In this document: piece after piece, positions 22,504 through 35,100 of the stretch
Position numbering within the stretch: position 1 is the first letter of the stretch
Layout of the letters: each line of letters begins with the position of its first letter
NCBI GenBank assembly: GCA_030386875.1
Contig: CM059564.1
Coordinates: forward strand, 42,366,075-42,430,074
Length of the DNA stretch: 64,000 nt
Source of the DNA: Morinoia aosen
Taxonomy: Eukaryota > Arthropoda > Malacostraca > Amphipoda > Talitridae
Direction of reading: 5' to 3'
Notes under the pieces: generated by a model
Seen by the model: only the letters and a program-made list of their open reading frames with translations
The model's database searches: none
Told to the model about the DNA's origin: nothing
Position numbers and translations under genes: made by a program

Positions 22504-22578
22504 TAGCTACCTGTGGGCCCGAACAAGTTCAGCGACTTCCAGGGCATCCTACCATCACGTTATTCTAAGGTGTACAAT
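22504..22578 (-). mobile_element. Fragment of non-LTR 3' UTR
   Basis: 75 bp nearly identical (about 95 percent) to 42029-42103: agctacctgtgggcccgaa, aagttcagcgactt, agggcatcctaccatcacgt, tattcta-ggtgtacaa. That partner is the 3' UTR of a minus-strand RT remnant, which sets the orientation here. Confidence 0.75.
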
Positions 22579-25500
22579 AATATTCCTTCAGTTTAAAGTT
22601 CATAGTACTGAATTTTAAATACTTATTTTATCTCTATCTTACTTTTTATCTAAAATAAAATAAACTGGTGACATTGATAGGTTCGACGGACGTTCGGTGG
22701 TAAAGTTACCTTAATTAATTCAAATATTTTAAAGTTTTCTATATATGTATCCCTGAAAATTTCCCTTGTCCGCTTTTCGCCTATTTTGAGCTCTGCTTCT
22801 CATTTCAAATTCTATTGTTAAAAGTTTTTCTATTCAGCTAAATCTCTCGAAGCTGAAATGTCGTAAGCTTTTTCAATTTTCCGGTACATTCTAATGCATT
22901 TCTGTGAGTATTTCCGCATTATATAAAGGCTATCGCATTTTGGGCCAGGTGACTGACGATGAAATATAAATGAAGACTTTTTTGCTCTCATTTAAATAAC
23001 AAAAATTACTGGTCCTTGAAAAGCCGACGCAGATTATATCAAATGCCGTCAACTGTAAGTTTGGATAAAATTTACAGCTATTATTAGCATATATTTAAAG
23101 AAATATTTAAAATAACATAAAAATGATTTGAATATTTATATAAATATATATTTAAAATATGATAATAGTGGTTTTAAAATTAGCATTTCATTTTTAAAAA
23201 AATTCTAAAAATATGAAATGAAGCAAGTCACGTTGGAAGTATTTAGGGCAATTACGATCCATGCTTAGTATGGGAATTTGATTTTACAAGTGGACTTGTT
23301 TTTTTCGCTCCGGCATTTTCAAATTTTGTACATAACATCCGGGGCTCGGAGCTGGTCTGCCATCCACTCATTAAATGTCACATTTTATTCGTGTGTTTGT
23401 TTATTCTTTAAGTTCAATTATTTAGTTTGCGATAATTATTTATTTTTTTTACAATTATTATTAGGCTAGTTTATACAGCTGGTCTGCCATCCGAGCATGA
23501 ACTAACAGATTTCTTTCGTGCGCTTATTTATATATCTAGTTGAATTATTTGGCTTTCGATTGTTATTAAATTTTACAATTATTTGAATATTTGATTATCA
23601 TTTGGCAGATAAGAAGACTTTACCGTGATCAAGTTTAGAATTAGTGAAGAACTTTACGCAGAGACGTTTTTATTTTAACTCGGCGCATAGTTTTTTGTGT
23701 TTTGGTTTAGTAAATTACACAAAATTGTTTTAAAGATGATATGAATTTTAAAATGCTCAACTTTTTGAAAGTAAACTGAGCATTTTCTTTGTTTTGTTTC
23801 TAATTCCAAAATAAAAATTTTAAACACAGAACAGCGATGTTGAATATTAAATTAGTTAGCCATCACTTCTAACATTTTTTCCAAAAATTCCATAGAAAGC
23901 AAATTTACGGGTAAACTCTAATAAAATTCATCCATTGTCAAATTTCTGTCGGCGTTTTGTTCGTCGACCAGAGAGAAATCCTACATTAATAAAATGTACC
24001 ATATTAAATAAGTTGCATGAAAAAAGTCATAAACTTACAATTGGCTGCAAATAGCGAGGTCTTGAGTTGAAGTTGACAACTTTATCAACTGCTTTTAGAA
24101 ATCGAACAGCACTAAATTATTTCCTAATCACTTGGAAACAACGACACACCTGGTTGACGCTATCTTCAACGCTTCAAATATAACACTGATGTGAGATTTA
24201 ACTTCTAGAGGCAAACATTTCAACGAAAATGTTCTCAGCGTATAATTATTACCGCTCCAAATTAATTGAATATTTCTTCCATGATCGCATTCGATGTAGA
24301 TGCTCGAGTTACCAGAAATTCGTGTCATAAGATAAAAAATCGGTTTCAGTAGCTGATTACACAAGTTTTATATTTATCATCGTGGGCTTAGTACGTTGAT
24401 GATGATATAAGTATGTATTTCATTTCAACAGAAGCTGTGAGTATAGTCACACAATTGAAGATGGATAATGCGACTAACTATTCTATTGGAAAATGCAAGG
24501 CAATGATAGTTGAGCAGCTATAGTGCGCCATTCCAGCGAAGGCCAAGCATCAATAATTATGTGGCCGACCCTATCGTGAAGCACTCAACTAGCTTGTTTA
24601 CATTCTCCTTGGAGGAAATACGCTCTCTTAAACCACCTGTAAATAAACAAATAAATTAGAGCACTGTTTTCAGTAACCATATAGTTTTGAATACCTTATA
24701 AAGATGGCGCATTAAGTAGTCCCTCATTCACATTAGGCCACACAGAATGAGTCAGAGCGTTTTTATTAAAAGACCACTTGGACACCGAGCTTTTGAAACA
24801 CGCTAACCATCTCAAGATGACCTCAATCGTTTTTTTTACTGCTACCCTTTCGTCAGATTCCAATCTAACCAAAAATGTACTTTTCTTTTTTCTTGCTCAA
24901 TGAGCTTGCTATCTCTTTTCAATTACCCAAGTTTCAAGTCAACTCTTTATATTTGAGCTTCATTGACTCGTGTTTTGTAATGAACTTTTTTGCGCGTTAA
25001 AATTTACAATATAGGACCCAGAGGAGAAATTGAGCCGATAAAAGTTTCAAATTAAAGAGATCTACTTAGAATATACTTCGTGAAGCTGATTCGCAGCGTG
25101 AGTGAAAACGATCACTACCACTATAGATCATTTAACTGCATTCCTCTCAGCATGAAGTTCAGTAATTGGACTCCAGGTAAACAGGATCCAATACCCTCTA
25201 CGCACGCTCCAGAGGCTGTGAGGTACGACAACTGTTGTACAGACTAATAAATTCTACAGCAAGAGAATCAAACGAACGCATTATTTCACGTTTATTCATT
25301 GAATGTACACAACAACAAAAAACTTCCATACAAATCTAAGCAGTAATAAAATACGTAAAAATCAGAGGTAAGCCGTATATTAAAAAAAGGTAAGAGAATC
25401 AAGGAACACTAAGAACAAGAGAGAACACAAAATAAATAGAGAGTTGAGAGGTCCGAAGCTCAACTGCCCGAGGCGATGCTACAGCAGATTAATTTTTTTT

Positions 25501-25790
25501 AAATTCAACTTTTTGATGTGACTGGCGAGACGCAGCGCATTCAAGCAGGGAATTGGTTAAGTAATACTTGTTATTTTTATTGCAGTAGATTTTTCAGAAT
25601 TTTCAAAATTTCAACATATGAACGTTGGCGCCAAGCAGTTGATGAAAATAATTAATTGCAATTTCCGGGAGGAAATGAACAATTTTTGAATAAATTAGTC
25701 ACACTTTGCAATGCATCTGATGACGTATTCTGAAACGCCCACTGAATAACTGGAAGATTTTTATACGGAAGGGAGAACTGCATGAATTAT
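22579..25790. other. Unannotated stretch with one tandem duplication
   Basis: An imperfect duplication of about 129 bp is visible at 23350-23600 (agctggtctgccatccactc and agctggtctgccatccgagc). Otherwise AT-rich with no gene recognised; a 78-codon minus frame at 24128-24364 has no motif. Confidence 0.5.
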
Positions 25791-25794
25791 CAAT

Positions 25795-26140
25795 TACTAT
25801 TCCAAAGTATGATAAAAGATTTGTATTCGTTAGCAAGAACTATTCGAAAATATGACAGGAGGATTATATTAATTAGCAAGAACTATTCCAAAATAGGACA
25901 GGAGAATTGTGTTCATAAGTAAGAACTATTTCAAAATAGGATAGGAGAATTGTGTTCATAAGTAAGAACTATTCCAAAATAGGACAGGAGAATTGTGTTC
26001 ATAAGTAAGAACTATTCCAAAATATGACGGGAGGATTGTGTTTATTACCAAAAACTTTTCCAAAATATGACATGAGGGTTATGTTCATTAGCAGGAAATT
26101 CCAAAATGTGACATGAGAATTGTGTTCATACGTAAATTTT
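25795..26140. repeat. 43-bp minisatellite, about 8 copies
   Basis: Units start at 25835, 25878, 25921, 25964 and 26007 (aagaactattccaaaatagg, then acaggagaattgtgttcata). Outer units are diverged. A 70-codon minus frame over it is repeat-derived. Confidence 0.92.
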
Positions 26141-26144
26141 GTTC

Positions 26145-28746
26145 CAGAATACGAGACATGCCCACCAACACCCTCAACGGTCGTGTTCAGACACAGCGAT
26201 GTTGCAGCCAAGTCTCACAAATAAAATGACTCACAGGTCTGACGTACAAAATTCTGTCATGAAGCGAGACTAATTCGCAGGCCGTAAAATATCCTTTAAG
26301 AGCTCTCTTAACCTCTTAATTTCACTTTTATGAATAATAACCGCGGAAAATTCTAGTTAGCAAAGATGAAAAAAGGTGGAATGCTCGTAAGGACTACTCA
26401 CGACAGGAATGTTTTCCACTAAATAGGTAATTTTAGTGAGCAATGAAACTCATAATACGGAAGAAAAAGTATAGTTAATTGAATCCGCGCTTTAATTACG
26501 GAAATTCGGAAAACTGGTTTCACAATTAGCCTTTGTATCGATGGGTGACACCGATACAACAGCATAAACTTTAATTTTCCACTGAAAAATGAAAAGTTTT
26601 ACATGCATTAGCAATTGGCAATGTATACCACTGCTAACTGAGAGACGCTATCTTAAATAAAGCTCAAAATATGTACAGAGCTACAACCTTAGGCACGAAA
26701 CGCAAACTGAACAGCCCTGAGAGGAGGGCATAGTTTTCGTACGCGCTGGTACGAGTAAAACAAAAATACTTGGTAAATAAGGCACATTCGAGTCTTTCAT
26801 GGGGAAAATAGCACTGTAGTACAACATTACACCTACGAATAAAACTGATGCACTACAACCTTTCCCTGAAGGGTAATAACGCAAAAATTTTCAGCTATTT
26901 CTTCAAATTCACATCTACTAGAAATTTCTGAAACGATACATCCTTGATCCTTATTCACGCACATCTTCGACTCCGGTATTATGACACTAAACATCGAAAC
27001 TTTCCTTATTATGGCGAAATGCAAGAAAAATGAAGCAACTGGGCTACTTCAAAAAGTATGCATTTTTGGCGATGAGAAAATCCACACAAAAAGTAAATTT
27101 CCCCCACCGACATGGGATAATATTCAAAATGCAGAGAAAAATCACAGGATAGACCGAACCATCGTTTTAGCGATATTTGGGAGCTTTCTTAAAAAAATAG
27201 CAACATGGGCGATGCCTCGAGTGAAAATAAGCGGCAACATGCATGGTTCCATGAAAAGGGGCAACATGGGAGAATGACTAATTTATGATATGCTTCATAA
27301 ATGAACGAAGGTAGGAACAGAGGTAGGTATTCTCCAAGAATTGAAAATACGAAATTTATTACTGTATGGGCAGTACCCACTCTAGTTACGGTAGTCGATT
27401 TCATTTTGAACTGACAAGCAAACTAATTTGAAACGCTCAAACTAATTTGAAACGCTCAATTTTTAATTTGAAGATAGCTAGAGCGTTTCAATCAGATCTC
27501 AAGTCGGGAGGGCAAATTTCATGCTGTGGAAGGGAGCTACTATCATCATCGAGTGAATTCCGCAGAATACAATACTCGGGTATTGCAGAAAATAAAAACA
27601 TATTTCCACTCATTTTCTTAAAACGATAAAAACTAGGAGAAACGCAAATTTGAGTCTCAAAGCACATTTCCTTTGACGAGTTTCTCCTACGAATGAGAGG
27701 TGCCAAAGTTAGTCTAGTACTGGACTTTTACTCCACGTCACTTATTTTGAAAACTTAACAGTTAATTCAAATCAAAAACCTTTTGTTGAGTAAAACAAAG
27801 TCGGAACGTGCAAAGCTAGCGTGCCCCGCTCTGTTGCTAGATTTTTCTCATCAACATCAGCCATAGCACACGAATATTAGTGTTTGAACACCAGAAAAAG
27901 TGTTCATGTTAAAATAATTTCAACTCTATACAGAACCGCCAAAAGTCAGCAGCTAAAGCAAGCTGTCATAGAGCCAATCAACACAACAACCTGCGAAATA
28001 ATGCACTAAAAAAGGTGCTGTGGAGCCTTCGCAGGTTTAGAAGCTATCCCAAACCGAACTGAGAAACTGAGCTATCACTAATACCATTGCAGTGTTAGAC
28101 TACGTACTAAGTTTTCCGATACATGTTCACTAATGATGTAGTAAAATTATCTATTCTTTAGCCTTGTCAAGATGTAGCGTTGGGCTCACCCAGCTAGCGT
28201 ACCCCAAAACACCCATCAATGATGTATGAACTTGGATTCGCTCACGGGACACCAACACAATCAAGTATGGAATACATTTCATTAACCAATATCACTCCGC
28301 TCATAACTAATTAACGCCATAAGTCTGCAGGGCTCTTCTCAGTACCAATAAACTTTTGAGGATCTCAACAAACTCTGTACATGTGAGGTCTCGTGATCAG
28401 CATCTAGAGCACCAGCAGAATAAATGCACAGCCAAGGAGGAAGACTAACAAAATTAACCACCAAGTAATCCACAGGTCACAACTGCAGCCATGGAGCTAT
28501 ATAGGATTGAGACACACTTTGTTTTTAACTATTAGTCTAACTATTATTTAATTATGAACAAGTTCACCAAACAAAATTCATTACCACATACAATATTTTC
28601 ACTGTATTCGACAACAGTCACGAAGATTTCGTGCTCTTTATACCAATGGACTCAATAATTCCTTTCAAAAAATACAGTATGAGCATGGTTCTCCTTTAAG
28701 AAAATTCAAAGGTTTTGTTTCTCTAAAATTCCTGAAAACCTCTATT
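26145..28746. other. Unannotated stretch
   Basis: 2.6 kb. A 98-codon frame (26981-27277) and others show no motif. A 21-bp duplication, caaactaatttgaaacgct, is at 27418-27460. This region would hold the 3' end of the GTPase transcript; no clear minus-strand AATAAA was found close to the stop. Confidence 0.45.
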
Positions 28747-28930
28747 TCGTCCGCAGATAAAACGTGCCTAACAGACACTCGTAGACCTAAATTAACCAAT
28801 GAGGTGACACCTTTCCGTTCGTATATGCTGGTCCTAATCCGCGGATAAAACGCGCATTACAGACACTAGTAGACCTAAAATCTTTCAATGAGGTGACACC
28901 TTTCCGTTCGCATATGTTGGTCCTGATCTC
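28747..28930. repeat. 88-bp tandem duplication in the GTPase 3' flank
   Basis: Units begin at 28751 (ccgcagataaaacg) and 28839 (ccgcggataaaacg) and share agacact-gtagacctaaa, aatgaggtgacacctttccg and gttcg-atatg-tggtcct. It lies just beyond the stop codon at 28971, so it would fall in the 3' UTR if the transcript extends that far. Confidence 0.85.
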
Positions 28931-28970
28931 ATTAACTTACATGAGCAGCTATAACGTACGAACTCAACAA

Positions 28971-29167
28971 CTACAAAATGCAGCAATTTCGTACGCTGCT
29001 TTTGACCTCCCCGGCGCTAGCGTGGGCAACCAAGTCGAAAACTTCTTTGAGGCCCTCGCCAGTCCGCGACGAGCACTCGATGTATCGCAGGAGGCCGTAC
29101 TTCTTGCACAGTTTCGCTCCGGCCTTTTCCGGGACCTCGTTGAAATCGCGTACGTCTAGCTTCGTAC
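28971..29167 (-). CDS. Rho GTPase exon 4 (TKLD, SAK loop, CAAX, stop)
   Basis: 197 nt beginning with GT to complete Gly124 after acceptor ATTTCCAG, ending in TAG at 28973-28971. It encodes TKLDVRD, a short linker (FNEVPEKAG) where the Rho insert would lie, then [21 protein letters not shown] and the tail SSVRNCCIL. The tail has only one Lys and one Arg near the CAAX box, so it lacks the polybasic stretch of Rac1; the doubled Cys means the residue after the prenylated Cys185 is itself a Cys. The codons are more GC-rich than the flanks, as expected for real coding sequence. Confidence 0.93.
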
Positions 29168-32100
29168 CTGGAAATATGTCGAAGTTTTAGCATTCATGTG
29201 TTGAATTACGGGTGTTTGGAACGAGAAAATTTCCAAGACACTCAAAGGAAATCTTGTACATCAAAGCGTTGCTGTGTCCGAAAGTTTAACAAAAATTAGA
29301 TACTCCCCAATGTCACAAATTCATTTCTATCCAAAGTTTGAATAAGTACTGACAAAATGATCAAATCATGGAGTTTGAGAGCTTTCCAGTGCCATGGAAT
29401 TTAACACAAAGGTGAATAGTTTCCAATTGAAGATTTACATTCTCGATATAAAACTAATCCGGTGCGATGTACTAGTATTCATGATCAATCATACCTGCAC
29501 AAGCTAAAACACAGATCGCCACACAAAATAGCGTTCTCCGTGGCCAAGGAAATGCAAGCGTCCAGTTAAGTTTAAGGAGGATCAAAAGGTAGGACAACCC
29601 TTGAATAGCAGGAAGCCCTGACGCGTTTGAGTGACATTAACTTCTTACCATTTTACTGGGCCGCAATACTAAGAGCAGCAGTTGGTTTTACATAGCAAAA
29701 TCAGCCACAAAAACAATGTTTCACTTGAACCTCTTGAGTTGCAGTCTCCTAGAGCCGACCCCAGATCCCCATGAGAGGTTGTGCATATTTTTTGAGCAAA
29801 TTTCGTCACTTAGCTGCCAGCGAGACCAGTTTCCGAAGAATTTTCTTTTCGCAATTTAACGAGTATTTTGAAAGAAGGTTTTCAAATGCAGTTGGGTTTT
29901 CTCATGAATGTAATTGAGACTCAAAACCAAAGGCTAAAATGGATTCACGTTATTCTTTACATAACTGTATTAGCACTCATCTGTTAACGAATTGAACGAC
30001 AATTGCCATTTCTGCACTTCAATGCCGCTCTGTCTTCAAACTTTCCCCAACACTTATTTAGGGAAATACGCTTCGTTTTCAAAGAAATATTTTCTGTTGA
30101 GTTGAACGTTTTATTTGCCAACGAAACGGTTGACTTATTATGTATGTTGATTGTTTCGGATGGATAAATGAGCTTAGGCTTGTAGATTAGATTATTAGTT
30201 AGGTGTGTTCCTAACCACAACATCGATGTCCCAAAGAGAGTAAGGATGAAGGCACCATTCAGTATACGAGTTGAGTATAGGAATGCGTAATCTTTGCACA
30301 AAGTGTGTTCCCTCGCAAGATCCTTGTGCCTAGAAAAAGTTGACAGCTGATGAGTGAAAATCCTTCCGTCAGAATTATTTTGCTGAAAATTTTCATATTT
30401 GCGTCGACGAATATCTCATGATAGTTACTTGAAGACAAATCTGGAGTACTTTCCTTAATGTCAAATGATGGTTTTTGGAAGGCAAATCTTGAGTACTTCA
30501 CTTGATATCACATTAACACATCACACTGAATCGTTGTAATCACATTAACAATTTTTCCTACATGACATCCGAAAATAACATGCATAGGACATGTTTTTGT
30601 AACCGCTGTTTTGCCTTCCCTCTCACCACTGAACGTCACCGATCAGAAACGAGACGAGACGCGCCAACTTAGCAGCTTTCTCGAGAAAGGTATATAAATT
30701 CATACGTGTACACTTACCAACAAGTATTATGGGCACCTGCGGGCTGTGTGCTTTAAGTTCTGGAATCCACTTTTTGGATATGTTTTGAAAGCTTGCCCCT
30801 GAGTTGAGGCTGAAGCACAGGATGAAGACGCTCGTCTGTAATCAAAAACTCGTTTGAGCTTTTAATAATCCTCAAGAAGGAATATCAATAAAAATATGGG
30901 GTAATTTTTGCGCAGACAGAACATAAATATAAGGCATGTTAGGTTAGATTAAAGCCTTTCTTTGAAGTCTCAAATGTTGCAGCACCAGCTAGCATCGCTT
31001 TACGAAAGGTATAAGTCAACTGTTCAACAAGTAAACAACGGCAAGCTCATTACTTTGAAGGATTAGATTTTGAATTGGTTCGAGCCTCCCTAACCACAAC
31101 AAAAGTATTCTAAAAAGAGAGGAAGGATGAAGGCACCATTTGGTATGGAAGTAAGGGAACGGAGAAGCTATGCACAAAGCGTGTTCCTACATCAGATTCC
31201 CCGCGCGTAGAATCAGTAAGTTAAGGAGCAAGATTCTGAAATCAGATGAAAGTTGATGCAGAACGTTAGAGGTGCTGAAAAATAGGACTGCAGTGAGCCC
31301 AAAAAATATACTCCGTAACTATGCAAAAAATCTTATTATGTATCAACAAAATGAACGATTTCCAAATCCTCAGCTCAAGATCTCACATTTCCTGCCAAGG
31401 AGCGCTAATTTCCATGCATAAAAAAGTTGCCTTACTATAATGGGAACCTAAAATTAAAAAAAATACCTCCAGGAATTTTTCCGATGTACGAACCTAATAT
31501 ACTTTTCTCCATCCTGTCACAATCTGTGAAACCAATCTGAGATATTTGAGCTGAGTGATATTTTAAAAACCAAAACTTTTCGAACTCAGATCGCACACCG
31601 CCGCATCGGAGTATACTGGTGCCATATTTTCAGTACCTTGCATGACATGAACATCCAAACAGCGCTGGTCAAAAATTTTACTAGCTTTAACTCGTTACTT
31701 GCAAAACATATTACTAAAAATGGTACACAAAATTTACCAAAAGATGTTACTTGCCAAATCATTACTAAAAATACTACACAAAATTTACTGTAAATGGTAG
31801 TTGCAAAATCATTCCTAAAATGCTGCAAAACATTTCATAAAAATATTACTTGCAATTCTATCACGAAGCAGATCTCAAATAGCTCGGGGGTTTTCCAGTC
31901 GCCCCCACACGCCTTCAACTGAAATAGATTCCTCTGCACCACTAAATAGTTCAGCTTCCTTTTATTGAATTTGTAAGGAAATTCCCAACGTCTCAGTTTG
32001 TGATCATTTCCCCGCGTTCCAGCCACCGACAAGTCTTGCTAAACGGGCGCTAATTCTTCTCGCCAGAATCCTATGCTTCGCAATATGTGTATGTGATTCT

Positions 32101-35100
32101 TGAACGACTTTTATCACATAGGTAGTTGAAATTTTTCTGAGATGTGTTTTCTACAGGAGAATTATTCAAAACAAAATTGCACATTCGTAAGAATTGAACA
32201 AGCGTTCGGTTAATATTTTACACACACGTCCATAAGCTAGGATTTCCCTCCATGCTCGTCAGTTCACGTGTAAGTATGAACAGTCCACATTAGTTTGTAA
32301 ATGAGACCCGATCATCACGGGATTCAATTCTTACAATTGTGCATTTCTTCTTCAAATTCAAAGAATGGAGTCAATATATTAAGCTCGAGATTTGATTGTT
32401 TCGTGATGCAGAAGACAATAACTCACGGCCTCACAGAGCTGGTAATCATAAACGGAAAGATTTAATTACGAATCGCTCTCCATTTTTGTTATCTTTGAAT
32501 ACCTAAGAAAAATGTATAAATTGAAAATTACCATTTTCATTTGCATAAAATTACAAGCTAATTTAGCTTGTCTAACTACAATAATGGTGTCCCAAGGAGA
32601 GGAAGAAGGAAGGCATCATTTAGTATGTAGTTAGGGAAACGCGGAATCTATGCACAAGGTGCGTACCCACACAAGAATCCCTGCGCATAGAAACAGTAAG
32701 CTAGGAAATAAGTTAACGAAGAAAGATAAAAGTTGAAGAAAGTCGTTTATGCACAAACCACAATAGCACTAAGCCCGAAAAAGAGGGTCAGTAAAAAAAA
32801 AACAATTCTATTTCAAGAAAAAGCCCGCTTAGTTTTTAGTATCGTGGCCTCACACTTCCCCTGATAACGCTAATTCCTATAAATACAGTTGTTAGATTCC
32901 TGGGATGGGTGTACGGAAAAAAGCACAAGGCCGCGCACTTTAAAAAACGTAGCTTACCCAAACGGAGTGCAATATATACGAGTACAGATCGCCAGTAAAT
33001 ACGAGTAAAAGTACGCACTAAATAATAGTAACGACGAATATACAAACAAGTCTTTTCTAACACGAGCATGAAAGAGTTTTCTGAAGTACGTAATTAGCAG
33101 CAGATGCACTCGAGGATAACGCGTCCGTTGAGCAAGTTACGATCACGGAGTCGGAGTCTGGAGATCACACGCAAGATACGAGAGCGCGTATGACCTGAAC
33201 AATAATAAAAACAAAGTGGATAGAGGGAGAACTATTGATACACCAAAAGATCGAGTTCGCAGCACACTTGATGTGAGTGGAAAGTTTGAACATTTCTGAA
33301 GCAAAGGTTACATCATTATTTAACGTTAGTTCAAGACTCCATAGCCACAACAAAATTGATCTTCAGAGCGAGAAGAGAAGGGATATATTAGCATGCACTG
33401 TAGTAAATGTAGAACCTACGGACAAGATGTGTTCTCATACAGGATACTTAACGCACATACGCAGCAAGTTACGAAGGAAGAGGAAGAAAAAATAATGAAG
33501 GAATAGCGAGGAAGGCATGAAAGCTGAAAGAGGGAGAGGGGCACTAAGGATTGAAGTCCATTCTTTTTGACGTTTCTTTCTAACGTTCTCTCTTTTTTTC
33601 TTGCAAAGACTCGTCAGCATTTCAACATTAGCGTGTTGTTACTCAATACTAGTAACACGTCTGCAATCAATTTTACCCTGCGCAAATGTACATAAACTGT
33701 TAGACGCAGTGTTGTTCCCTTCTTTAGTTTCTGAAATTCGGCCAACAATAATATAGACGTAAAAAGCTGACTAGTCTTCCGTCTCGTTTTCCTCTGCTTC
33801 ACTTTCCTGTACATTGTTGCGTCTTATCAGTACCTTCGTTCCCAAATTACTTCCATTATAAATCATTTCCTTAGATAATTCACATTTATATAGGCAAGAG
33901 GACTAACGTGTTATTTCTATCCCAACGGAAAACTTCGGGAGAGTTTAGAGTCTTATGTACAGAGTGTAATTTGCAGGCCAGCTCGTCAGTTCGAAGTTTA
34001 TCTCCTATATTGCAAAGATGTTTGCACGTTCCCGTTCAAACAAAAATTATGAAGTCGGTGCTAGTTTGCTGATGGAATTTAGCTGTAATTTCGGTAATTT
34101 GACGGAAAAATGGACGCTTCAATTGTTTAAAATTACGCTCAGTCAAAAATTAGAAAGGCAAGGAGGTTTAATCCCCGTAATTTGAGTGAAATTTGTTTTT
34201 TGATGGTTAGTTTGCTTAGTCAGAAATAAGTAAGCGCTCTGCGGTGTAACAACGGTAATTGGATTGACAACAATCTTAGTTTTAAATGGATAGTCTGCTC
34301 AATCACAAATTAAACAGAGGCAAGGAAAAGGGGATATACTGTACCCACGTTAGGGTAGGAGAGAGGGCGCAGTTTCTCGTATTCCTCTTGTCCGGCCGTG
34401 TCCCAGAGCGTGAAGATGTATTTTACATTCCCGACGATTTGTTCGTGCTTGAAGTTGTCGAACACTGTTGGTACGTACTCCTGAAAAAGAGGTCAACAGA
34501 TAATAATTGAAGCTTATACTTCAAAAGCTTCACAAACTTAAAATGAAAAAAATAGAAACACGGGAAAGTAAATACAATGGAGGAATAATTTTATCAAAAT
34601 TTTGTGCTGGGATCTCTTAAATTCGAGGAAATTCTTGACGCAGTGCAAATACCAACAAAGCACCCTAGCCACTTAACACGTAGACTCCAAAGCATTTGAC
34701 ATTAAAGGAATATAAGGCTTGGCGCTCGAGATCTCCAAAGAATGGCATACGTCAGTACTCTCTGCTGAACACACGAAGCCATGATGTATTGTAGTACTAT
34801 GACATGGAAAGAAAAAAGAATCAGAAAACACTTCCATGAATGGTTCCAAAATATTTTTCCAAGAATCCAGAGCACCAAAGAAAGCCTCAGCTCATCTAGC
34901 ATCCCGCTCCTACTCGAGTTGCGTGTGAGGCCCATAGAGCGCGTTGGGATCTTTGATGGTGGGTTGAATGATGACGAATTGTGTGCAAGGGCCATTTTTA
35001 CTGAAAGGGAATTGAAGTTTTAAATATTATAATATTCATGTGGAGAGTGGGGGCAGTGCGGGTTGAGCCCTTTCAGTTACTCTCACCTGACGCTCACCCA

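Larger units (their letters stand above)
30836..34348 (-). other. Intron 2 of the Rho GTPase gene
   Basis: 3513-bp intron, GT-AG. It contains three copies of the dispersed SINE-like family (31062-31420, 32561-32900 and a degraded one near 33327-33560), all antisense to the gene, plus a short tandem array at 31696-31860. No further exon is needed: residue N84 joins T85 in perfect family register. Confidence 0.85.

Noticed and set aside
28893-29190. Plus-strand frames of 88 and 70 codons
   Set aside because: They are antisense shadows of GTPase exon 4.
34286-34510. Plus-strand frame of 74 codons
   Set aside because: Antisense shadow of GTPase exon 2.
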